Of a stretch of DNA of 57,697 bases, positions 43,618 to 52,254 are shown piece after piece. The stretch comes from Candidatus Bathyarchaeota archaeon. GTDB taxonomy: Archaea > Thermoproteota > Bathyarchaeia > Bathyarchaeales > SOJC01. Numbering within the stretch: the first letter of the stretch is position 1; each line of letters begins with the position of its first letter. The stretch lies in contig JAGLZW010000026.1 in NCBI GenBank assembly GCA_023131225.1, forward strand, positions 1 through 57,697, given 5' to 3'. A model generated the notes under the pieces. The model was not told the DNA's origin. It searched no databases and saw only the letters and a program-made list of their open reading frames with translations. The translations under genes were made by a program, and so were the position numbers.

Positions 43618-44742
43618 TTGAAAGCTTTAATCTTGGCAGGAGGATTCGGAACAAGACTACGCCCCTTAAGTTGCACAAGACCAAAACTCCTCTTTCCAAT
43701 AGCCAACAAGCCACTTCTCGACTTGACGCTTAAAAAACTAGCAGAAAACGGCGTAAAGGAAGCAATACTAGCCGTCAACTTCATGGCCGACGTCCTTGAA
43801 CACGTCTGCGGTAAGTCAAAACATGGAATAAGACTTCATTACTCAAGAGACATGCCACCAAAACCTAAAACCGCATGCTCTTCGCAAAGGGCGTTAGGAA
43901 CAGGGGGTCCCATAAAACAGGCTGAAAAGCTGCTAGGAAGAAAAAAGCCTTTCTTAGTGCTAAACGGCGACATCTTGACCGACGCTAATTACTCAGAAAT
44001 TATGGAACAACACAAAAGCAACGACTGCATAGCAACCATAGCACTCCGCAGAGTCAAGAACCCAAGCCGCTATGGGGTAGTGAAACTAACAAAGGAAAAT
44101 CGCATCACAAGGTTTGTAGAAAAACCATCTAAAAAAGCGCCGAGCAACTTAGCAAACGCCGGCATCTACATTCTCGAACCAGACATCTTCAACTACATCC
44201 TGCCAGGTAAACGATGTTCCATAGAACGGGAAATATTCCCAAAGCTTGCAGAAGAAGGAGAACTTTTCGGTCACGAGATTAAAGGCTTGTGGGTTGATGT
44301 TGGGAAGCCAACAGATTACATTAAAGCAAACAAGCTTTGGCTTGAGGCAAGAATGGAAACAAGCAACAATTATTTGGAAGCGAGAATTGGAAAGAAAGTG
44401 GAAATCAAGGAAGCAGTGGCTATTGAAGAAAATGTGGCTGTGGGAGAAAAATCGATTATAGGCCCAAACGTGTCTCTTGGAAAAAAGGTTTTTGTAGGGA
44501 GAGATGTTCACATGAAAGACTCCATCATTTTCCCCAATACCATAATTTCAGATTTTACGACCATCAAAGGAGCAATAATAGGCGAGTCTGTCACTATCGG
44601 AAAAAAGGTGATAATCGAAAGAGGATGCTTAATAGGCGACAACACAGTAATTCGAGACAACATCACTCTCACCCACGATGTCAAAATATGCCCCTCGAAA
44701 GAAATCTCAGAAAGCATACTCACACCCAGATGCATTATGTAA
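43618..44742 (+). CDS. sugar-1-phosphate nucleotidylyltransferase with left-handed beta-helix domain
   Basis: NDP-sugar pyrophosphorylase of 374 residues. MKALILAGGFGTRLRPLS with PKLLFPIANKPLL is the nucleotide-binding signature; VLNGDILTD carries the metal-binding Asp; FVEKP is the sugar loop. From about residue 255 onwards, hexapeptide repeats (IGPNVSLGKKVFVG, VTIGKKVIIERGCLIG) build a beta-helix as in GlmU or mannose-1-phosphate guanylyltransferase. The start is TTG. The next gene is a phosphohexomutase, so the pair makes an activated hexose or N-acetylhexosamine for glycans or N-glycosylation. Confidence 0.9.
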   Translation: MKALILAGGFGTRLRPLSCTRPKLLFPIANKPLLDLTLKKLAENGVKEAILAVNFMADVLEHVCGKSKHGIRLHYSRDMPPKPKTACSSQRALGTGGPIKQAEKLLGRKKPFLVLNGDILTDANYSEIMEQHKSNDCIATIALRRVKNPSRYGVVKLTKENRITRFVEKPSKKAPSNLANAGIYILEPDIFNYILPGKRCSIEREIFPKLAEEGELFGHEIKGLWVDVGKPTDYIKANKLWLEARMETSNNYLEARIGKKVEIKEAVAIEENVAVGEKSIIGPNVSLGKKVFVGRDVHMKDSIIFPNTIISDFTTIKGAIIGESVTIGKKVIIERGCLIGDNTVIRDNITLTHDVKICPSKEISESILTPRCIM

Positions 44743-44759
44743 CTTGAGACGAATAGAAA

Positions 44760-46127
44760 ATGGAAAAGTCAAGACGATTGTTTGGAACAAACGGGATCCG
44801 CGCAGTAGTTAACGAGGAATTAACGCCAGAGTTTGCAATAAGAATTGCAGAAGCCATTGGCACATTCTTCAAACGAGGCAGAATTCTCCTAGGATATGAC
44901 AACAGAGTCAGCAATATTATGCTAGCAAACGCGGTCACAAGTGGGCTGGTTTCAACAGGCTGCAACGTCTATGACGTTGGAATGGCACCTACGCCCAGCA
45001 TCCAATATGCAGTTAAGAATCGCCAAATGGACGGCGGCGTCATGATTACAGCCTCTCACAACCCACCCAAATATAATGGAATAAAAGTGATGGCAAAAGA
45101 CGGCGTAGAAATTTCAAGGCAACAAGAGGTTAAAATCGAAAACATATTCTTTGAAAACCAAGTCGACCGCGTTGACTGGTGTAGAGTTGGACACGTATAC
45201 GTCTTGCTCAGAGTCTTGGACGAATACAAAGAGGCTGTGAAAAAGCATGTTGATGTTGTTGCAATTAGGAAAAAACATTACCACGTTGTGGTGGACGCTG
45301 CCAACGGCGTAGGCGGCTTAGTAACACCATACTTGCTTAGAGAGCTAAGCTGCCGAGTCACCACTATAAACGCAGACATTGATGGAACATTCCCAAGTAG
45401 AATGTCAGAACCTAGACCAGAAAATCTACAGGACTTGGCAACAACGGTGAAGACCGTTGGGGCAGATTTCGGCGTTGCTTTCGATGGTGATGCAGACCGC
45501 TCCATCTTCGTAGACGAAAAAGGAGAAATACAATGGGGAGATCGCACCTTCGCCCTGATAGAAAAACATTTTCTACAAGCAAACAGCGGAGAAACAATTG
45601 TCACGCCTGTAAGCTCTTCACAAGTAGTCAAAGACATCGCAGAAAAATATGGCGGCAAGCTAGTCTGGACAAAGGTTGGAAGCACCATCGTCTCATACAC
45701 CATGAAGAGATTGAAGGCAAAATTGGGAGGAGAAGAAAACGGAGGCGTATTTTACGGCCCCCATCAGCCAGTACGAGACGGTGCAATGACAACAGCTTTA
45801 ATCTTGGACATAATGGCGAAAACTGAGAGAAAGTTATCTCAATTGCTGGGCGAATTGCCTCATTATTATCTTGAGAAAGGCAAAATAAAATGCCCAAACG
45901 AAAAGAAAACTTTGGTCCTTAAAAAATTGGTTGCAGATGTCAAACACTTAAATCCTGAAACCATCGATGGCGTAAAATTATGGTTACCAAATAAAAGCTC
46001 CATCCTCATAAGACCAAGCGGAACCGAACCCATATACCGATTCTACGCCGAAGCAGAGACAAAAGAAAGAGCGTACACATTGGTTAAAGAATATAAGCGA
46101 AAACTGCAACAAATCATAATCCCTTAA
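44760..46127 (+). CDS. glmM: phosphohexomutase (phosphoglucosamine/phosphomannomutase family)
   Basis: A 455-residue alpha-D-phosphohexomutase. LFGTNGIRA opens the protein; MITASHNPPKYNG holds the phosphoserine; DGDADRS is the Mg loop; RPSGTEPIYR is the phosphate-binding loop of domain 4. It is 17 bases downstream of the nucleotidylyltransferase. Archaeal members with this look act on glucosamine 6-phosphate or mannose 6-phosphate; sequence alone does not decide, so the gene symbol is tentative. Confidence 0.88.
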   Translation: MEKSRRLFGTNGIRAVVNEELTPEFAIRIAEAIGTFFKRGRILLGYDNRVSNIMLANAVTSGLVSTGCNVYDVGMAPTPSIQYAVKNRQMDGGVMITASHNPPKYNGIKVMAKDGVEISRQQEVKIENIFFENQVDRVDWCRVGHVYVLLRVLDEYKEAVKKHVDVVAIRKKHYHVVVDAANGVGGLVTPYLLRELSCRVTTINADIDGTFPSRMSEPRPENLQDLATTVKTVGADFGVAFDGDADRSIFVDEKGEIQWGDRTFALIEKHFLQANSGETIVTPVSSSQVVKDIAEKYGGKLVWTKVGSTIVSYTMKRLKAKLGGEENGGVFYGPHQPVRDGAMTTALILDIMAKTERKLSQLLGELPHYYLEKGKIKCPNEKKTLVLKKLVADVKHLNPETIDGVKLWLPNKSSILIRPSGTEPIYRFYAEAETKERAYTLVKEYKRKLQQIIIP

Positions 46128-46189
46128 ACTCAAGACAAACTTTCAAACCACAAGATGCCCGGTCGGATAAACACCACAGAAGTGAAAAA

Positions 46190-47560
46190 ATGTCCAGCAT
46201 AATGAACATTAACAAAGAAGATATTGACAGTTTCGAAAAATGCGGAAACTACACAGTCAGCGTCATCGAATGCGGCAAAATAGGCGTGCCTTATGCTTGT
46301 CTTTTTACAGACTCAGGGTTCAGAGTAATAGGCGTAAACACAAATCCGCACGCCCTTGAATTGCTAAAGAAGGGGCAAACTCTGTTTCTAAAGGAAGCCT
46401 ATCACACATTAGAAAGATACATGAAAGAAGGAGTTTTCACTGCATCTTCTAATGCTAGAAAGACCGCATCGGAAAGTGACATCATTGTTATCGCCGTTCA
46501 AACGGCAGTTGACCCAAAGAAAAAGCCAGACTATTCGCTATTAGAAAAAATGTGCAGAGAGGTAGGAATGGGGCTGCAGAAAGATTCTTTGGTTCTGTTT
46601 GTCTGCTCCACAGGACCTGGAATAGTTGAAGGTTCTATGCGAGAGGTCTTAGAAAAAACATCTGGATTAAAGGCTGGCGTAGATTTTGGTTTGGCTTGTA
46701 GCCCCATTCAAGCGAATTCGCTGGAACCATTGAGCAGAGTTTCTAACTTCTCGAGAGTCGTAGGCGCTATTGATGAATCAAGCCTTAGAATAGCAAATCT
46801 TGTCTTAGGTAGAATAACCAAGTCGAATATTATGGAAGTCAGCAGCATGAAAACCGCCGAGGCAGTAAATCTTTTCCAAAACGCAAGTAACGAGGCCAGT
46901 CAAGCTTTAGCGAATGAGCTTGCATTCTTGTGCGAAAGGCTTGGAATTGACTTTCTTGAAATCTTGAAAGTTGCCAACAAAAGTGACACATTCCATCTGC
47001 CCTTTCCTGGCATCTTGAATAGTTCGGCTCGGAGTGATTTTTTCCTGCTTTATGAAGAAGCCGAAAACATTAACTTGAACCTCCGTCTGACGCATTTAGC
47101 TAGAAAGATAAATGAAGAAATTGTTGATTACACGTTCCGCCTGGCAAAAGACGCTTTGAAAGTTTGTGGCAAAACGGTTAGAAGAGCAAAAATTTCGGTT
47201 CTAGGGATTTCCCAACACCCAAATATCAAAGAACCACCTAGAATACTGACAAGGAACATCATTAATCTCCTCAAAAAGAAGGTGAGGATAGTGCAGATTT
47301 ATGACCCGTTCTTTTCAAAAAAAGAGTTGACAGAGCTTGGCTTTGAAGCCGAAAAATTATTCAAAGTTGTTGAAAAAACGGATTGCATAATCATTCTAGT
47401 AGGCCATTCCAAGTTTGAGCGGTTGAACCTTAAAAAAATCAAGCTCTTGGCCAAAAAATCGCCAGCAATAGTGGACATCAGTCATGTAATAGATCCATTA
47501 AAAGCAGAGAAATGTGGATTTGTGTATCGTGGTTTAGGAAGGGGAGTTTGGACAAAATGA
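46190..47560 (+). CDS. UDP-sugar 6-dehydrogenase homologue with lost catalytic residues
   Basis: A 456-residue member of the UDP-glucose/UDP-ManNAc dehydrogenase family with all three domains. The nucleotide loop reads VIECGKIGVPYA instead of VIGLGYIGLP. The helix with the conserved Lys (AEAVKL in active relatives) reads AEAVNLFQNASNEA. The catalytic Cys segment, normally GG-C or GHC, reads PFPGILNSSARSDFF, so the Cys is absent. The C-terminal UDP-binding domain is recognisable (VSVLGISQHPN). The reading frame is intact and codon use normal, which suggests a maintained pseudoenzyme rather than a dying gene. It overlaps the next gene by ATGA. Confidence 0.85.
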   Translation: MSSIMNINKEDIDSFEKCGNYTVSVIECGKIGVPYACLFTDSGFRVIGVNTNPHALELLKKGQTLFLKEAYHTLERYMKEGVFTASSNARKTASESDIIVIAVQTAVDPKKKPDYSLLEKMCREVGMGLQKDSLVLFVCSTGPGIVEGSMREVLEKTSGLKAGVDFGLACSPIQANSLEPLSRVSNFSRVVGAIDESSLRIANLVLGRITKSNIMEVSSMKTAEAVNLFQNASNEASQALANELAFLCERLGIDFLEILKVANKSDTFHLPFPGILNSSARSDFFLLYEEAENINLNLRLTHLARKINEEIVDYTFRLAKDALKVCGKTVRRAKISVLGISQHPNIKEPPRILTRNIINLLKKKVRIVQIYDPFFSKKELTELGFEAEKLFKVVEKTDCIIILVGHSKFERLNLKKIKLLAKKSPAIVDISHVIDPLKAEKCGFVYRGLGRGVWTK

Positions 47561-48519
47561 ACAAGCAACTTGGCGTTGCAGTTATCGGCGTAGGTTTCTG
47601 GGGTAAAAATCACGCTAGAGTGTTTAGTGAACTCTCAGAGACTGAACTCGTTGCAGTTTGTGATGTTAATGTAGAAAGAGCAAAAGTCATTGCTGAACAA
47701 TACGGCGCCGAAGTGTATGGCGACAGTCGGAAATTGCTTAAACGAGAAGATGTTGAAGCAGTTAGCATTTGCACATGGACAATGGCCCACGCAGCCGAAG
47801 CTATGAGAACGTTGAAAGCGGAAAAGCATGTACTGGTTGAGAAGCCTTTAGCTAGCACAATCAGAGAAGCAAGAAGAATTGTAGACTTCGCAAAACAAAA
47901 GGACAGACACTTGATGGTGGGTTTCATAGAAAGATTCAACCCGGGTATCCAACGAGCCAAAGATGCTTTGAAAAAAGGAGAGATCGGCGAACTTGTCTCA
48001 GCTACTGCCAAACGGGTTTCGCGGTGGCCTGAAAGAATAGGCGATGTAGGAGTTGTGAAAGACTATGCAATTCACGAAATAGATGTCATGCGGAAAATCT
48101 TTGAAGAAGACCCGACAACGGTTTATGCAAGAGTTGGAAATTTGAAGCATATAAAGTTTGAAGACTACGCCCAGATAATGCTCACGTTTAAGCGTGGAAA
48201 AACGGCTTTTATTGAAGCAAACTGGTTGACACCTGATAAAATTAGAAATTTGACGCTCACAGGCAGCGACGCGATAATGTCACTCAATTATCTCACGCAA
48301 GAAATAACCGTGGAAACTCTAGAAGAGACATTGAAGCCACGATATGAATGGAAAGAACCGTTAAAACTGGAGTTGCAGCATTTTGCAAGAAGCATACTTG
48401 AAGATAAAGAGCCAGAGGTCACAGGTGTCGACGGGTTAAAGGCCTTAGTAATCGCTGAAGCTGCTATAAAATCCTCCAAAAAAGGCATCGCAATAAAACT
48501 GAAGCTTGACAAAATGTGA
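47557..48519 (+). CDS. Gfo/Idh/MocA-family oxidoreductase (UDP-GlcNAc 3-dehydrogenase-like)
   Basis: NAD(P)-dependent sugar dehydrogenase of 320 residues. AVIGVGFWGKNHARV is the Rossmann motif; EKPLAS with Lys is the conserved substrate loop; KDYAIHEIDVMRKIF carries the catalytic His region. It resembles archaeal UDP-N-acetylglucosamine 3-dehydrogenases used for 3-amino sugars. The ATG overlaps the upstream stop (ATGA), giving translational coupling to the dehydrogenase-like pseudoenzyme. An upstream TTG 15 codons earlier is less likely. It completes the nucleotide-sugar operon. Confidence 0.85.
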   Translation: MNKQLGVAVIGVGFWGKNHARVFSELSETELVAVCDVNVERAKVIAEQYGAEVYGDSRKLLKREDVEAVSICTWTMAHAAEAMRTLKAEKHVLVEKPLASTIREARRIVDFAKQKDRHLMVGFIERFNPGIQRAKDALKKGEIGELVSATAKRVSRWPERIGDVGVVKDYAIHEIDVMRKIFEEDPTTVYARVGNLKHIKFEDYAQIMLTFKRGKTAFIEANWLTPDKIRNLTLTGSDAIMSLNYLTQEITVETLEETLKPRYEWKEPLKLELQHFARSILEDKEPEVTGVDGLKALVIAEAAIKSSKKGIAIKLKLDKM

Positions 48520-48810
48520 CTAGTGTTTCTTTCTGATTTTTGCTTCTAAATTGAATGGTTTGCCTTCTGTAAGAATTTTTTTGGAAATTTTGTTTTTCCA
48601 CTTTTTCAAGAAGGGCAGTTCGTCTTTTTCATCGCGAAGTTCGTCTGGCAACATTTCGGGAATCTCATCGCGGATTGGGTACCAGCGCAGACATTTTGGA
48701 CAGACGATTAATCCTTCAACGATTTCTTCTTTCTCCTCAAAAACGTGAAGCTCGAGTGGATGGTATTTGTCGATGGGGCAAGCCAGAATATCCATCAACT
48801 TTTTCTTCAT
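48520..48810 (-). CDS. trm112: Trm112-like methyltransferase activator
   Basis: A 96-residue zinc-ribbon protein. MKKKLMDILACPIDKYHPLEL and CPKCLRWYPIRDEIPEMLPD are the Trm112 signature, with Cys in LACP and C-x2-C in CPKC. In archaea and eukaryotes Trm112 activates several class I methyltransferases that modify tRNA, rRNA or release factor. AAGGAGATAT precedes the ATG. It ends one base from the end of the convergent Gfo/Idh gene. The tail is basic (KAKIRKKH-like). Confidence 0.9.
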   Translation of the reverse strand: MKKKLMDILACPIDKYHPLELHVFEEKEEIVEGLIVCPKCLRWYPIRDEIPEMLPDELRDEKDELPFLKKWKNKISKKILTEGKPFNLEAKIRKKH

Positions 48811-48992
48811 GCAAAATATCTCCTTTCTTCAATTGTTCTTTTCGTTGATTTGCTTAAAAGACTTACGCAGAAACGATCAGACTTTCTCTAAGTAACTATT
48901 GGAGAAGTTAGAAGCACTTTGTTTTTCTGCAGCGCAGCATTCTTCATACGAGTTTTTTATTAAGAACATCTTAGACAACTATTAGGAACAAG

Positions 48993-50897
48993 ATGCTATT
49001 CCTGTGGAATGTAAAGTTCACAGATACAAACCGAGAGATTAAACTTGAGTTTTATGATTCGTCTAGCGGAGAAATTAGAGAGTTCAGCACTAGCAAGTAT
49101 AAACCTTACTTCTTAGCAACTTGTCCTTTGTCAAAAGAAGAGGAAAAAGCAGTAGCGAGTATTCAAGGCGAAGTGGAGCTTGTTAAGAAACTAAACTTGT
49201 TCACTGACGAAATAGTACAACTCGCAAAAGTAAAGGCTTGGACTCCAACATTCCTTAAGAAGATAACTAGGCAGTTTAGGAATGTCTGGGAAAGTGAAAT
49301 CGAGTACAGTCGAAGCTACATTTACGACAATGGTCTAGTGTTTGGCGCCCCGTACATCCAACAAGGGGACAACTTTGTAGTGGCTAAAACTGTTCAGCAG
49401 GACTTGAAACAAAAATTTGATAAAGCTTTTGCACAAGAAAGACAGACAACCCCGCCAAAATACGCACAAATTGAGAAATGGTTCAACCTCTGTCATCAAC
49501 CAGTTCCAAAAATCAACATGGATCTGTTGGATAGTGAGAAAAGGCAGGAAGATGCTACAGAACAAATCTACCTCGCTTTCTTGCTTGCAAGAATAGCCAA
49601 TATTCCCATTCCAGAAGCTTACGCCAGCCGAAGAGTAAGCGACTGGATAAAATCTATGATTTACACGCATCTTCGCAACAACAATGTTCTTATCCCCACA
49701 TCCAAAGAACTGCGAAGAGGCTATGAAACACACCAAGTTCCTGGCGCCCTCACAATTGAACCAGAAGCAGGGATATACTTCGACACGGTTGTCTGCGATT
49801 TTGAGAGCCTATACCCCAGCTGTATAGACAGCTACAACCTCTCATACGAGACAGTTAATTGTCCCCACGAAGAATGCAAAGTCAACAAAATTTCTGAAAT
49901 AGAACATCATGTTTGTACGAAACGGAAAGGCTTCTATTCTCTACTGATAGGAGCATTGAAGGATCTCCGAATCCGTTGGTTCAAACCCCTGTCCAATGAT
50001 ACTTCCATCTCAGAGCAGGAGAGACAGTTAGCAAAGGCTGCATCGAAGCTGCTTAAACTGATAAGTGTTTCCAGCTATGGCGTGACCGTTCGCATCCATG
50101 GAGTTGCATGCCCCCCACTTGCAGAATCCATAACAGGCTATGGGCGATGGGCACTGCAGACTACATGGAAAATTGCAAGAGAAACCGGAATGCATCCAAC
50201 CTACGGCGACACCGACTCCATTTTCTTAGACAAGCCGTCACCGTGGCAGGTGCAAAGCCTAATTGACACCGTTAAGAAAAAGTTGAATCTTGACTTAGCC
50301 ATAGAAAAACGCTACGCTCTCTGCGTATTATCAAAAGCAAAAAAATCATATTTCGGCATAACAAAAAACGGAATCCCCGACTTGAAAGGCCTGACAGCGA
50401 TAAAATCTAACGCGCCAAAATTCATTCAACAAGTTTTTCGCGACTGTGTAAAAGTGCTTAGCGAAGTGAAGAGCATGGAACAGTATTCTTTGGCGAAAAG
50501 GGAAATTGTTGCCCTAGTCCACAGCGCAATAAAGAAGCTGCGGGAACGTGACGTGGAACTTAAAGACCTTGTCTATTCGGTGCAACTGTATTATGATCCT
50601 GCTAAAAGAACCAGCGCAACAAAGATTATGCCTCAGCCTTATCAATGTGCCTCACAGCTCATTAACGCTGGGAAAAAGATAAGCCGCCGAGATACAGTTC
50701 ATTTCATAAAGGTTAAGCCCTTCAACTACAAGGGTAAAACGTTCACAGTGAAACCCGTTAGTCACGTAAGGAGTTTGGCAGAGATTAATATAGAAGATTA
50801 TATTCGCAACTTAACGACGGCCCTTGAACAAACCTTTAAGCCAATGGACATAAAGTTGGAACAAGATATGAAGCTAACTGACTGGTTTGGAGCTTAA
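48993..50897 (+). CDS. family B DNA polymerase lacking the exonuclease domain
   Basis: A 634-residue DNA polymerase. The N-terminal domain (1-135) ends SEIEYSRSYIYDNGLVFGAPY, the point after which the 3'-5' exonuclease normally begins. Instead, the sequence passes through a 60-residue linker into the palm, with no DIE, N-x3-F/YD or Y-x3-D exonuclease motifs. Polymerase motif A (DFESLYPSCIDSYNL, about 267) and motif C (YGDTDSI, about 402) keep both catalytic Asp. Motif B reads KLLKLISVSSYGV, where the usual Asn-Ser is altered. It should be a non-proofreading polymerase, perhaps for repair. AGGAACAAG precedes the ATG. Confidence 0.88.
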   Translation: MLFLWNVKFTDTNREIKLEFYDSSSGEIREFSTSKYKPYFLATCPLSKEEEKAVASIQGEVELVKKLNLFTDEIVQLAKVKAWTPTFLKKITRQFRNVWESEIEYSRSYIYDNGLVFGAPYIQQGDNFVVAKTVQQDLKQKFDKAFAQERQTTPPKYAQIEKWFNLCHQPVPKINMDLLDSEKRQEDATEQIYLAFLLARIANIPIPEAYASRRVSDWIKSMIYTHLRNNNVLIPTSKELRRGYETHQVPGALTIEPEAGIYFDTVVCDFESLYPSCIDSYNLSYETVNCPHEECKVNKISEIEHHVCTKRKGFYSLLIGALKDLRIRWFKPLSNDTSISEQERQLAKAASKLLKLISVSSYGVTVRIHGVACPPLAESITGYGRWALQTTWKIARETGMHPTYGDTDSIFLDKPSPWQVQSLIDTVKKKLNLDLAIEKRYALCVLSKAKKSYFGITKNGIPDLKGLTAIKSNAPKFIQQVFRDCVKVLSEVKSMEQYSLAKREIVALVHSAIKKLRERDVELKDLVYSVQLYYDPAKRTSATKIMPQPYQCASQLINAGKKISRRDTVHFIKVKPFNYKGKTFTVKPVSHVRSLAEINIEDYIRNLTTALEQTFKPMDIKLEQDMKLTDWFGA

Positions 50898-51686
50898 TAG
50901 GTTAGTCTTACCTTCGAAATTCCACTCATAAGTTGCAAACTTTCCTTCTTCTAGTCTCCGCGCAAGATTTAACTCATAATCTGTCAGGATGCCTCCTACA
51001 AGCTTTATGCCGAGAGCTTTTTCAAATCCTCTGGTCAACGCTTCACAAGCTCGGTCGACGGCTACACAGCTGCCTAACTCATCTGCAACCGACGTAATTT
51101 TTCTCGTAGCAATATTTATCAAGTCTACACGGGTGTCTGCCCAAGGAACTTTGAGAAATGTGAACATTTTCGGCAAGTCAACGTTCATCAAGAGAGTACC
51201 GTGTTGAAGAATTACACCTCTTTTATGTGCCTGAGCGCTTCCAGAAATCTTCCGCTCTTTAACGGTTATGTTAGGACATTGTTTGACATTACCCTTGTCG
51301 TATTCAACGTCTACGCCTAGAATTTGAGCTGCTTCAATTAGTCCGCTGCAAATTCGCATGTACGCCTCTGCGACGTCATCCGTTCCTAAATCCTCCTGTT
51401 TCACGATAACACTGTAGGTGATTTCGTCTTCAGAGTCATGGTAAACCGCGCCGCCTCCGGAAATACGCTTAACCACATCCACGCCGTGGATTCTGCAGTT
51501 TTCCAAGTCAACTGCGTCGTAAACGTTCTGAAAACGCCCAATAGACACGGCAGAAGGGTACCAACGAAAAAAACGTAAAGTATTAGGTACTTTTTCTTCG
51601 ATTCTCGCCCGCAGTATGGCCTCGTCAACCGCCATGTTAACGAAGGCATTGTCTGTTTTGGGTTTTAGCAGACGCCAAGGAGACAT
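50874..51686 (-). CDS. lplA: lipoate-protein ligase A family protein
   Basis: A 270-residue catalytic domain of the biotin/lipoate ligase fold. RFFRWYPSAVSIGRFQ, then VVKRISGGGAVYHD (the lipoyl-AMP loop) and KISGSAQAHKRGVILQHGTLL with the catalytic Lys are all present. It lacks the accessory C-terminal domain, as is usual in archaea that encode a separate LplB. It would attach lipoate or octanoate to GcvH or 2-oxoacid dehydrogenase E2. Its 3' end overlaps the PolB 3' end by 24 bases in convergent orientation. Confidence 0.9.
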   Translation of the reverse strand: MSPWRLLKPKTDNAFVNMAVDEAILRARIEEKVPNTLRFFRWYPSAVSIGRFQNVYDAVDLENCRIHGVDVVKRISGGGAVYHDSEDEITYSVIVKQEDLGTDDVAEAYMRICSGLIEAAQILGVDVEYDKGNVKQCPNITVKERKISGSAQAHKRGVILQHGTLLMNVDLPKMFTFLKVPWADTRVDLINIATRKITSVADELGSCVAVDRACEALTRGFEKALGIKLVGGILTDYELNLARRLEEGKFATYEWNFEGKTNLLSSKPVS

Positions 51687-51720
51687 TTTTGCTCAGCCTT
51701 TTTGAATGTTCAAGCGATGG

Positions 51721-51728
51721 ATATAAAT
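51721..51728 (+). promoter_or_regulatory. TATA box of the JAMM protease gene
   Basis: ATATAAAT lies so that transcription should begin near 51750, supporting the ATG at 51760 over a start at 51727, which would overlap the box. Confidence 0.45.
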
Positions 51729-51759
51729 GTGGATGAGATATTTTGGTTTGCTGGTCGTA

Positions 51760-52143
51760 ATGATAGCAGAGGTTGTGATTGGTCGGAAATTGCTAGATGC
51801 TATTTTAGAAAGTGCAAGAGTCGCATATCCTCGGGAAACGATTCTTCTTTTACGTGGTAAGGCTAAAAGAGGCAGAATCGAAATAACAGACCTTGTGATT
51901 CCCCCGTTGGCTACTCATGGCAGAGGGTTTTCAAGCTTTCCTGCATATATGCTTCCGATGGACTTTTCGCTTATGGGAAGTGTTCACTCGCACCCATCAG
52001 GCGTGGCAAAGCCTTCGGTAGGAGACTTGAACCATTCTTGGGGTAGAATAATAATGATAGTGGCATATCCATTTGCTGGAAAAGAAAATGTAGTGGTTTA
52101 TAGTCGTTCAGGTGAAAAAATAGCATTGCAACTGACAGAATAA
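51760..52143 (+). CDS. JAMM/MPN+ metalloprotease (archaeal Jab1-like)
   Basis: A 127-residue single-domain JAB1/MPN/Mov34 protease. The zinc motif is complete: Glu in ETILLLRG, HSHPSG and the S-x7-D element ending in SVGD (H-x-H-P-x-G followed by Ser and Asp). Archaeal relatives release SAMP-type or ubiquitin-like modifiers. No E1 or ubiquitin-like gene is visible in the window. The chosen ATG removes a hydrophobic 11-residue extension that would overlap the TATA element. Confidence 0.87.
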   Translation: MIAEVVIGRKLLDAILESARVAYPRETILLLRGKAKRGRIEITDLVIPPLATHGRGFSSFPAYMLPMDFSLMGSVHSHPSGVAKPSVGDLNHSWGRIIMIVAYPFAGKENVVVYSRSGEKIALQLTE

Positions 52144-52189
52144 CTCTGGGATTTCTTGATGGTCTTTTGCAGACATTTTTATTCGTATG

Positions 52190-52199
52190 TATATAATAT
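52190..52199 (+). promoter_or_regulatory. TATA box of the AlkZ-like gene
   Basis: TATATAATAT lies about 60 bases before the ATG at 52255; transcription starting near 52220 leaves a leader with AGGGAACAAG as the ribosome binding site. Confidence 0.45.
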
Positions 52200-52254
52200 T
52201 GGCATGACAACGAATTCAACTCCGAAGAGTTAACAAAGACATAAAGGGAACAAG

